A stretch of DNA of 5,520 nucleotides from Planctomycetia bacterium (GTDB lineage Bacteria; Planctomycetota; Phycisphaerae; Phycisphaerales; SM1A02), in the NCBI GenBank assembly GCA_009936695.1, contig JAACEA010000421.1, positions 1 to 5,520 of the forward strand, given 5' to 3'. Made by a program: the position numbers and the translations under genes. This document shows positions 1 through 5,520 of the stretch, one piece after another (within the stretch, counting starts at the first letter, position 1; every line of letters begins with the position of its first letter). Below the pieces are notes generated by a model, which saw only the letters and a list, made by a program, of their open reading frames with translations, was not told the DNA's origin and did no database searches.

Positions 1-22
1 CGGAAGACCGATTCCATCCACC

Positions 23-877
23 ATGAAGCCCAGTCTCATCGCCATCGATCTCGACGGAACGCTGCTCACCCGGGCCGGGGTCTCCGACGCCGATCGCGAC
101 GCGATCAACGCGGCTCGCGACGCGGGCGTGGAGATCGTGATCGCGACCGGAAGATCCTGGTCGGAATCGCTCGAGGCGCTTCGGCCGCTCGAGGCGACCG
201 GCCCGATGATCGCGGCGGGGGGAGCGCTGCTGCACGACGCGGCGACGGGTGAGACCATCGCGCGAAGCGTGGTGCATCCCGAGGTCGCCTCGGCGGTGGC
301 GACGAACCTTCGTCGTCACGGTCACGTCGTCCATCTCCTTCAGGACGCTCCGGAAGCAGGATGCGACTACTGGATGATCGGGAACGACGCCGTCAGCGAG
401 GCGACCCGCTGGTGGTTCGAACGGCACGACGTGAACGCCCGCTGGGTCGAACATCTGGCCGACGTCCCGACGCTGGAGCACACCGTCCGCGTCGGGACCA
501 CCGCGGTCGGTTCGGTCCTGGGCCACGTGGTCGAGGAGATCCGTGAAGAACTCGGGGATCGCGTCGTGCTTCAGGCCTGGGAGGCGGTCGTCGAATCCGA
601 GGTGGCCGGTGATCGCATCCATCTGCTCGAGGCGTTCGACCCCAGCGTGGACAAGTGGACGATGCTCGACTGGATCGCGCGGACGCGGGGGTTCGAGCGC
701 GAGGCGGTGGTGGCCATCGGGGACGGCCTGAACGACGTGGGCATGGTGGGGAATGCGGGCGTCGGAATCGCGATGGAGAACGCCGATCCGCGGGTGGTCG
801 CGGTCGCGGATCGACGAACCGGGCCGCCGGGAACCGGGGTGGGGGACGCGATTCGTCGACTGCTCGGGCACGACTGA
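23..877 (+). CDS. Cof-type HAD-superfamily phosphatase (HAD-IIB)
   Basis: This 284-residue protein has the full motif set of a Cof-like haloacid dehalogenase-type hydrolase, a family of soluble Mg2+-dependent phosphatases acting on sugar phosphates, nucleotides or flavin precursors. Motif I is DLDGTL, with nucleophile Asp9 and acid/base Asp11. Motif II is ATGR with Thr42. Motif III is Lys211 in the VDKWTML context. Motif IV is GDGLND at 233-238, followed by the typical NAGVGIAMENA stretch. Residues of about 85-195 between motifs II and III form the C2-type cap that sets substrate choice. The usual SNGA turn after motif II reads AGGA (65-68), a small departure. The ATG at 23 sits just before motif I, and the length is normal for the family. 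No convincing Shine-Dalgarno site lies in the 22 upstream bases, and any promoter is outside the window. Family and phosphatase chemistry are well supported by motifs; the substrate cannot be read from the sequence. Confidence 0.93.
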   Translation: MKPSLIAIDLDGTLLTRAGVSDADRDAINAARDAGVEIVIATGRSWSESLEALRPLEATGPMIAAGGALLHDAATGETIARSVVHPEVASAVATNLRRHGHVVHLLQDAPEAGCDYWMIGNDAVSEATRWWFERHDVNARWVEHLADVPTLEHTVRVGTTAVGSVLGHVVEEIREELGDRVVLQAWEAVVESEVAGDRIHLLEAFDPSVDKWTMLDWIARTRGFEREAVVAIGDGLNDVGMVGNAGVGIAMENADPRVVAVADRRTGPPGTGVGDAIRRLLGHD

Positions 878-893
878 CCCGGTCCACGCCTCG

Positions 894-899
894 TACAAT
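894..899 (+). promoter_or_regulatory. -10-like box TACAAT upstream of the large gene
   Basis: TACAAT differs from the TATAAT consensus at one base and stands out in GC-rich surroundings. Its last base is seven before the GTG at 906, so transcription would begin at or next to that GTG. That spacing is typical of leaderless mRNAs. No good -35 hexamer is visible at the usual distance. If real, it gives the large gene a promoter separate from the HAD gene. An alternative is a 72-base leader with translation starting at ATG 978. Confidence 0.5.
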
Positions 900-905
900 C
901 GATCC

Positions 906-3900
906 GTGCTGGAAGCCCCACGACGCTCGCCGATCGTCGATGCCGAGGTGTTCGACCGCGCCGAAGGACGCGAGCTCATGGACGCCCCGGCGGTGGTGCT
1001 CAAGGGCGTGCTCGAATCCGAGGTAGCGATCGGCGGGCTGCTCGTCGACGTCGATGGGGCGTTCGATCGCCTGCTTGCGGCGTCCGAGGATCCGGTGATC
1101 GCCCGTGTCCTGAACCGACACCGGCTCGCCTTCATCGCACGACGAAGCCCCGAACGACGACTCGTCGAGGCGGGGCGGCTCGCGGATCGCGGCGCGGCCG
1201 TCGCGATCGTCGCGACGCACGAGATCCCCCGGGCCGTCGACGCCATCGGCCGAGGTGGCGACGCCGCCCGCCGGGGCCTGGTCGTGATCGCGGTGGACGA
1301 TCCGCAGGCGGCCCCGGGCACCCCGGCACGATCCCTGCTCGCCGGACTCGGGATCCCGGTGCTCGAGACCACCGATCTCGACGACCTCCGATTCAAGATC
1401 GAACACGCGGCGCGGCTCGCCGACGTGTCCGACGGTCCGGCCGCGATCATCATCGACGCGTCCCTGCTGTCCGTCGCGGTGACCATCACCGTCCGGGCGA
1501 ATCGGATCGTCGAGACCATCGACACCGCGGCCTCCCTGCGGCGGCGGCGCGGCCCGAGACTGGTCGGCGGCGAGGACCTCACTCGACTGGGGCGTCGTCT
1601 CGAACTCGACTCGGCGATGGGGATGCCGAGTCCCGGCGAACGCGAGACCGTCGCCATCGTGGCTTCCGGCCTCGCGTCCCGTTCGGTTCGTCACGTGCTG
1701 GAGGAGACCCGCCTCACCGGACGGGTTCCGGCGATCCACGTCGGGCTCGTGAATCCGCTCGATGTCTCCTTGATCGAACGTCTGCTCACGCGTTCGCGCA
1801 CCGTGCTGGTGATCGAGACCCGTCCCGGACTGCTCGCGGCGCCGGTGATCGAGATCGCGGAACGACTTCGGCGGCGCGGCGAGATCGTCGCGGAAGTCGC
1901 ATGGCGACAGGTTCCCGGCGGCAGCGACGCGGTCATCGAACCGGGCGACGCTCGAGATCCTTCCACGCTCGCGATGAAGCTTCGGGATGTCCTGCTGGAG
2001 ATCCGCCCGACCCTCGAACTGCCCGGAGAGGATCCGGCCGTGGAGGCGTCGGCAGCCGACGAGTCGTCCCGACTGGTGCCGGTGCGAAGCGGACAGGTCG
2101 GCCGCGGACTTCTGCAGACGGTTCGACGCGCGTGCGTCTCCGCGGACCGGATGCTCCGCCGCGTCGTCGAGGAGGGGGAGGAGCCGCTCGCGCTGGCGAT
2201 CAACGGCCGCCCACCGGCGGGATTCACCGGCCGGGTCGTCGCGGTCGAGATCGTGGAACGTCGACGGCTGCTCGAAGAGGCGGTGTTGCTCGCGGCGGCC
2301 CGGGACGTCGGGCGTCCCTGGGTCACGATCCTCGTCGACGACGACGGCGGTGACGAACTCGACGCCGGCCGTCTCCTGACCGCGGCCATCCCCACGGTCG
2401 GTGAGAACCCGGCCCGGGTCCGTCGCGTCGAGGTCGAGGACGAGAGTTCGCTCCGCCGGGACATCGGCGAAGCGGTGCGGGCCGCCCACCCCACGGTCCT
2501 GGTGCTTCGTCGGCGCGAGAAGGGCGTCGCCCGCGATCTCGAGGAGATCGATCGACTCGGATATTCACCGCTCCTGCGAGTCAAGACCCGGATCGACGAT
2601 GCGTGCGGGGTGCGACCGTTCGCGGAGCCCACCGTCGACAGCTCGCTTCCACGACCCGACGACGTCGAGGGCCGGTACCGCTTCGAACCGGTGCGAAGCC
2701 GGCTTCGACGATCGTTCGTCCTTCGGGTCGGTCGACTGCTCGAGATCTCCGAACTCGTGCGACAGCGAAGCCCGCAGGTCGCCACGCCCGTGCCGCAGGA
2801 TCTCGGAATCACCGTGCCGACGCTTCGTCACCGTGGTCGAGGTCGCTGGCGATTCCACGTCGCGGGCGTGCGTGGGGTCTCACCCGGTGGCGCGGCGAGC
2901 CTCGTCGCGATCGCCGGACGGATCATGGGCTTCGACGTGCGACTCGCGAATCTCGGTTCCGCCCGGTCCTCGAATCCCTCGGCGTGGTCGCAGGTGCTCT
3001 TCACCCGGCCGGCGCGGGAGGACGTGGTCGACACGCTGGTCCCCTCGATTCCCCCCGGCGAGGCCGACGTGGTGCTCGGGGTCGATCCGATCGAGACGCT
3101 GCGGGCGATCGCGACCGATCCCGATCTCCGGATCTCGACCCCGGGTCGCACCGCGATCGTGGCCAACACGGAGCCCCCGCCGGACGAGCGGGCCTCCCTT
3201 CCCGACGTCGCGGCGACGCTTCGGTCGGAAGCGACTCGGCACTGTGGGACGCCGGACGATGTGGTCGACGCGATTCTCCCCAAGGTCATCCAGCAATTCG
3301 GCAATCGGCGCCTGCTCGACGTGGTGCTCGCGGGAATCGCGTATCAGCGAGGGCTCGTCCCGGTCTCGCTCGAGGCGATCACCGAGGCCGCGCAGCGACT
3401 GGAGCGGGTCGGTTTCGGCCGCACCGGGGAGGCGTTCCGATTCGGACGGTTGCTGGCCGAATCGCCGCAGTCCGGTGGGAGCGCGGCTTCGGCGACCGTC
3501 GAGCCGTTTGCGAGACGTCGGCGGGAGATCGTGCTCGAGACGAGGCTGCACCGCGGGGCGACTTCCGCCCGCTGGCTCGATCAGAGGATCCAGCGACTCC
3601 TCGAGACGGTTCCCGGACTGCTCGAGACCGAGGCCGGGCGGTTGGCGCTCGACGATCTGCTCCTGGCCGTCGCGAGTCTGTTCCGGCGCGGTGGGCGGCC
3701 GCTGGTCGACCAGTACCTCGACCGGATCGGTCAACTGCACGCCGCGGATCGAGGCGATACGGGTCGTGAACTCACGCGATTCGCGATTCTTCCACTGGGT
3801 GAAGCGATGCTGGCCCGGGACCTCTTCGCGCTGGCGGTCGCCGCGAGCAGTCTCGATCATCGTCGCCGCCTTCGGCGACGACTCGGCGTGCGACGAGCCC

Positions 3901-4238
3901 GCGGTGACCGGCTCGAGCGGGTCTATCTCGCTCGGGTCGACCTCGTGGCGTTCGACCGACGGATGCGGGCGGAGATTCCGATCCGCGACTGGCTCCCTCC
4001 GATCATCGCGAAGATCGGGCGGTTCATTCCCGAATCCCGTCGCGGTGATCGTGAATCGCGTGCCCGGCGCGTGGCGATCGAGAGCGGCATCGACCGCGCC
4101 ATCCGGGAGATCGGGGATCCGGGCGAATACGCGAGGTGGTCAACCGTCTTCCGCGCGTGGCATGAGCTGGCGTCGGACGGTCGCCTGCACGAGACCTCGG
4201 TTTCGGGGCTGGTCCGGCTGGGACGCACGGAGGACTGA
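906..4238 (+). CDS. Divergent IorA-IorB fusion-like protein, 2-oxoacid:ferredoxin oxidoreductase relative lacking cofactor motifs
   Basis: With a GTG start this is 1,110 residues. The domain order follows fused indolepyruvate/2-oxoacid:ferredoxin oxidoreductases. Residues about 25-200 resemble the N-terminal pyrimidine-binding domain, with LVVIAVDDP at 125-133 and a GIPVLETTD block at 149-157. Residues about 247-325 resemble domain II (VAIVASGLA at 249-257, VLVIET at 300-305). Residues about 400-545 occupy the place of the TPP domain (WVTILVDDDG, then RRVEVEDESSLRRDI and PTVLVLRRR). Residues about 648-830 resemble the IorB/gamma domain (GEADVVLGVDPIETLRAI at 718-735, AIVANTEPPP at 750-759). 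Residues about 860-1110 are arginine-rich and unrecognised. The GYPGTP/GYPGSP turn, TPP-domain GDG motif, CPGC motif, ferredoxin CxxCxxC motifs and gamma GxGGQG loop are not found. The only cysteines are 410, 567 and 780. No signal peptide or membrane segment is seen, so it is probably cytoplasmic. The start is uncertain: ATG 978 has a GAAGGA box nine bases upstream and begins where family similarity begins. The fold assignment comes from remembered family patterns; no present function can be claimed. Confidence 0.8.
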   Translation: MLEAPRRSPIVDAEVFDRAEGRELMDAPAVVLKGVLESEVAIGGLLVDVDGAFDRLLAASEDPVIARVLNRHRLAFIARRSPERRLVEAGRLADRGAAVAIVATHEIPRAVDAIGRGGDAARRGLVVIAVDDPQAAPGTPARSLLAGLGIPVLETTDLDDLRFKIEHAARLADVSDGPAAIIIDASLLSVAVTITVRANRIVETIDTAASLRRRRGPRLVGGEDLTRLGRRLELDSAMGMPSPGERETVAIVASGLASRSVRHVLEETRLTGRVPAIHVGLVNPLDVSLIERLLTRSRTVLVIETRPGLLAAPVIEIAERLRRRGEIVAEVAWRQVPGGSDAVIEPGDARDPSTLAMKLRDVLLEIRPTLELPGEDPAVEASAADESSRLVPVRSGQVGRGLLQTVRRACVSADRMLRRVVEEGEEPLALAINGRPPAGFTGRVVAVEIVERRRLLEEAVLLAAARDVGRPWVTILVDDDGGDELDAGRLLTAAIPTVGENPARVRRVEVEDESSLRRDIGEAVRAAHPTVLVLRRREKGVARDLEEIDRLGYSPLLRVKTRIDDACGVRPFAEPTVDSSLPRPDDVEGRYRFEPVRSRLRRSFVLRVGRLLEISELVRQRSPQVATPVPQDLGITVPTLRHRGRGRWRFHVAGVRGVSPGGAASLVAIAGRIMGFDVRLANLGSARSSNPSAWSQVLFTRPAREDVVDTLVPSIPPGEADVVLGVDPIETLRAIATDPDLRISTPGRTAIVANTEPPPDERASLPDVAATLRSEATRHCGTPDDVVDAILPKVIQQFGNRRLLDVVLAGIAYQRGLVPVSLEAITEAAQRLERVGFGRTGEAFRFGRLLAESPQSGGSAASATVEPFARRRREIVLETRLHRGATSARWLDQRIQRLLETVPGLLETEAGRLALDDLLLAVASLFRRGGRPLVDQYLDRIGQLHAADRGDTGRELTRFAILPLGEAMLARDLFALAVAASSLDHRRRLRRRLGVRRARGDRLERVYLARVDLVAFDRRMRAEIPIRDWLPPIIAKIGRFIPESRRGDRESRARRVAIESGIDRAIREIGDPGEYARWSTVFRAWHELASDGRLHETSVSGLVRLGRTED
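963..968 (+). promoter_or_regulatory. Possible Shine-Dalgarno GAAGGA for alternative start ATG 978
   Basis: GAAGGA lies nine bases before an in-frame ATG at 978, the only plausible Shine-Dalgarno match next to a start in this window. Translation from there would remove 24 residues and give a 1,086-residue protein opening directly at the family-like block MDAPAVVLKGVLE. It competes with the GTG at 906 favoured by the TACAAT box. Being in GC-rich coding-like sequence, it could be chance. Confidence 0.35.
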
Positions 4239-4243
4239 CCGGA

Positions 4244-5377
4244 TCAATCGGCCCGCTGCTCCACGCGTCCGTCGTGTCGACGTTCGTGTCGGAGCTGGCC
4301 ACACGCCGCGGCGATGTCCCGACCGCGGCTCGCCCGGATGTGGGCGTTGACGCCTCGGCGTCGGAGCTCCGCCTGGAATCGATGCACGTCGTCCGAGGAC
4401 GGCCGCTGGAAGGGGAGTCCCGCGACCTCGTTGTACCGGATCAGGTTCACGTTGCACCGGAGCCGTCCCGCGTGGGCGGCGAGTTCGCGGGCGTGTTCGA
4501 CGCGGTCGTTGAATCCACCGAGGAGGATGTACTCGACGGTGATCTCGCGGCCCGAACGCCGGAAGTACTCCTGGCAGGCGTCGAGGAGTTCCGGAACGGT
4601 GGAATACGTCGCCCACGGAATGATCTCGCGTCGCAGGTCGTCGTTCGGAGCGTGAAGGCTCAGCGCCAGCGTCACCGGCAGTTCGAAGGTCGAGAACTTC
4701 CGGATCGCGGTCGGCAGGCCCACCGTCGAGACGGTGATCCGACGGGCGGAGATTCCCAGCCCCCACGGTGCATGCAGGGTGCGGATCGCGTCGGTGACCG
4801 CGGACAGGTTCGCGAGGGGTTCGCCCATGCCCATGAAGACCACGTTGGTGATCCGCCCCGAATCGGGGAGGCGGCCCAGTCGCCATGCCTGCTCGACGAT
4901 CCGACCTCGAGTGAGGTTGCCTTCGAGGCCGCCCAGCCCACTTGCGCAGAAGCGACAGCCGACGGGGCATCCCACCTGGCTCGAGATGCACGCGGTCCGC
5001 CGATCCTCGGTGGGGATCATCACGCACTCGGTCTGTTTCTCGGGGTCCTGCCCGAGCACCTTCAACGAGCCGTCGTGGGCCTCGGAGGAGTCCGGCCAAC
5101 CCATCAGGATCTTCCGGGTTCCGTCGCTCGCGACGGGGGCCGCGAGCTCCACGGCCTCTCCGAATCGGAAGGCCTCGAGAAGACGTTCGCGGCCCAGGCG
5201 GGAGACGTCGGTCATCAGCTTCGGATCGATCACGCCCCGTTCATGGACCCATCGAAGGACCTGATCGCCCAGGTAGCGAGGAAGATCGTTCTCCACCGCC
5301 CATCGCCGGAGCGAATCCGGATCCTGGTCGAAGATGCTCGATCCGCGTCGCTCGGCTAAGAACTTCTCCGAATCCAT
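4244..5377 (-). CDS. rlmN: RlmN, dual-specificity 23S rRNA (A2503-C2)/tRNA (A37-C2) methyltransferase, radical SAM
   Basis: This 377-residue protein matches RlmN along its length. In characterised members the enzyme adds a methyl group to C2 of A2503 in 23S rRNA and A37 of some tRNAs, using two SAM molecules and a methyl-cysteine intermediate. The radical-SAM cluster motif CPVGCRFC gives Cys137, Cys141 and Cys144. Cys130, seven residues before the motif in ACISSQVGC, corresponds to E. coli Cys118. Cys359 in DIAAACGQL corresponds to the methyl-carrying Cys355. GMGEP at 183-187 is the SAM-binding GGE-type motif, and SLHAPND at 240-246 and GGFND at 287-291 are family signatures. Residues 1-100 form the N-terminal RNA-binding part. 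Cfr is a relative with the same motifs, but the ACGQL ending and absence of resistance context favour RlmN. The ATG start follows an A-run with no Shine-Dalgarno site. The gene converges on its neighbour with five bases between stop codons, leaving no room for a separate terminator. The short charged C-terminal tail after ACGQL is unremarkable. Confidence 0.97.
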   Translation of the reverse strand: MDSEKFLAERRGSSIFDQDPDSLRRWAVENDLPRYLGDQVLRWVHERGVIDPKLMTDVSRLGRERLLEAFRFGEAVELAAPVASDGTRKILMGWPDSSEAHDGSLKVLGQDPEKQTECVMIPTEDRRTACISSQVGCPVGCRFCASGLGGLEGNLTRGRIVEQAWRLGRLPDSGRITNVVFMGMGEPLANLSAVTDAIRTLHAPWGLGISARRITVSTVGLPTAIRKFSTFELPVTLALSLHAPNDDLRREIIPWATYSTVPELLDACQEYFRRSGREITVEYILLGGFNDRVEHARELAAHAGRLRCNVNLIRYNEVAGLPFQRPSSDDVHRFQAELRRRGVNAHIRASRGRDIAAACGQLRHERRHDGRVEQRAD

Positions 5378-5386
5378 TTTTGAGGT

Positions 5387-5392
5387 AGACTA
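5387..5392 (-). promoter_or_regulatory. Weak -10-like box TAGTCT upstream of rlmN
   Basis: Reading the minus strand, TAGTCT fits the TAnnnT core of a -10 element and ends nine bases before the rlmN ATG. A transcript from it would have almost no leader, as proposed for the large gene. No convincing -35 element is seen. The overlapping plus-strand sequence TAGACT also fits TAnnnT, and the region is AT-rich, so a chance match is quite possible. Confidence 0.3.
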
Positions 5393-5426
5393 GAAATCTC
5401 AGAACCTTGAAATCTTCTAAGAGATC
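5387..5426. repeat. Degenerate copies of the 12-bp repeat next to rlmN
   Basis: CTAGAAATCTC (5390-5400), CTTGAAATCTTC (5406-5417) and CTAAGAGATC (5417-5426) resemble the CTTAGAAATATC unit. GAAATCT recurs at 5393-5399 and 5409-5415, 16 bases apart. They lie directly upstream of the rlmN start and overlap its possible -10 box, so binding of a protein here could affect rlmN transcription. In AT-rich sequence some resemblance arises by chance, so membership of the same repeat family is tentative. Confidence 0.4.
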
Positions 5427-5474
5427 CTGCTCTGTGTTTTTCGTAGGCTCCCCTCTTAGTCCCCGTCTTAGAAG
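5414..5474. repeat. Dispersed 9-bp inverted repeat CTTCTAAGA / TCTTAGAAG
   Basis: CTTCTAAGA at 5414-5422 and TCTTAGAAG at 5466-5474 are perfect reverse complements separated by 43 bases. A second nested pair, CTAAGAG (5417-5423) and CTCTTAG (5453-5459), shares the first arm. A T-run (5436-5441) lies in the loop, not after a stem, so this is not a standard terminator. The arms are also parts of the 12-bp repeat family, which means copies occur in both orientations. Confidence 0.55.
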
Positions 5475-5502
5475 TATCCTTAGAAATATCCTTAGAAATA
5501 TC
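5467..5502. repeat. 12-bp tandem repeat, CTTAGAAATATC, three copies
   Basis: Three adjacent 12-bp units are present: 5467-5478 (CTTAGAAGTATC, one mismatch), 5479-5490 and 5491-5502 (both CTTAGAAATATC). A further partial match, GAAATATC at 5513-5520, follows after ten intervening bases and reaches the window edge, so the array may continue. The unit length is suited to binding sites or iteron-like elements, but no function can be assigned. Any gene it serves could be rlmN or one beyond the edge. Confidence 0.8.
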
Positions 5503-5520
5503 GTTAGGCACCGAAATATC

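Larger units (their letters stand above)
5378..5520. other. AT-rich intergenic end upstream of rlmN
   Basis: The last 143 bases contain no supportable gene. They are about 41% G+C, a sharp fall from the strongly GC-rich coding sequence on the other side. They hold the repeat arrays described separately and a short T-run. The region presumably includes the rlmN promoter and perhaps regulatory sequence for a gene beyond the edge. The composition change may reflect regulatory DNA, or sequence of different origin. Confidence 0.7.

Noticed and set aside
393..2489. Long antisense open frame of 698 codons on the minus strand
   Set aside because: It lies opposite the HAD and large genes, both of which have family motifs and coding third-position bias. 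Long stop-free antisense frames are expected in GC-rich DNA. Its translation is low-complexity Arg/Pro/Asp-rich with no recognisable motif.
2880..3860. Antisense open frame of 326 codons on the minus strand
   Set aside because: Also a GC-rich shadow, opposite the IorB-like domain and C-terminal region. It has no motif or start context of its own.
3860..3881. Eight-base-pair hairpin with a six-base loop (CGTCGCC / GGCGACG arms) inside the large gene
   Set aside because: It lies within GC-rich coding sequence encoding the arginine-rich region, has no following T-run, and is readily explained by codon composition.
2401..4350. Plus-strand open frame of 649 codons overlapping the large gene
   Set aside because: Its product is dominated by Arg and Ser, which is typical of an out-of-frame reading. 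The overlapping frame carries the family-like blocks.
4274..5359. Plus-strand open frame of 361 codons opposite rlmN
   Set aside because: It is the mirror of a strongly supported rlmN gene and encodes no recognisable family.
4244..5377. Cfr-type antibiotic-resistance methyltransferase
   Set aside because: Length, the ACGQL C-terminal signature and the chromosomal-looking housekeeping context fit RlmN better. Nothing mobile or resistance-related is nearby.
5420..5441. AGAG/CTCT stem followed by a T-run, considered as a plus-strand terminator
   Set aside because: The stem is only four base pairs, and no plus-strand gene ends nearby; the large gene ended more than 1 kb earlier.

Overview
This is a high-GC bacterial window; coding third positions are strongly G/C and CGA is unusually common as an arginine codon. 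It holds three complete protein genes and a short AT-rich intergenic end. No RNA gene, insertion sequence, CRISPR array or prophage gene was seen. Large fused 2-oxoacid oxidoreductase-like proteins and starts without clear Shine-Dalgarno sites are compatible with a planctomycete, possibly of the Phycisphaerae, but three genes cannot settle the taxonomy.

Layout. Positions 23-877 (+) encode a Cof-type HAD phosphatase with all catalytic motifs. After 28 bases, 906-4238 (+; possible start at 978) encode a protein of about 1,110 residues. Its fold order matches a fused IorA-IorB indolepyruvate/2-oxoacid:ferredoxin oxidoreductase, but the thiamine-diphosphate, iron-sulfur and gamma-subunit glycine motifs are missing or eroded. 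Only three cysteines remain. Five bases further on, and convergent with it, 4244-5377 (-) encode RlmN, the radical-SAM methyltransferase for 23S rRNA A2503 and tRNA A37, with all five key cysteines. Positions 5378-5520 are about 41% G+C and carry a 12-bp tandem repeat and related degenerate copies running off the window edge.

How the genes relate. The HAD gene and the large gene are co-directional and closely spaced, but a TACAAT -10-like box just before the large gene suggests it can be transcribed on its own. RlmN is housekeeping and shows no functional link to the other two. The part most worth attention is the large protein, which looks like a retained but catalytically remodelled pseudo-oxidoreductase with an unrecognised arginine-rich C-terminal region. 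The repeat-rich end at 5387-5520 comes next.
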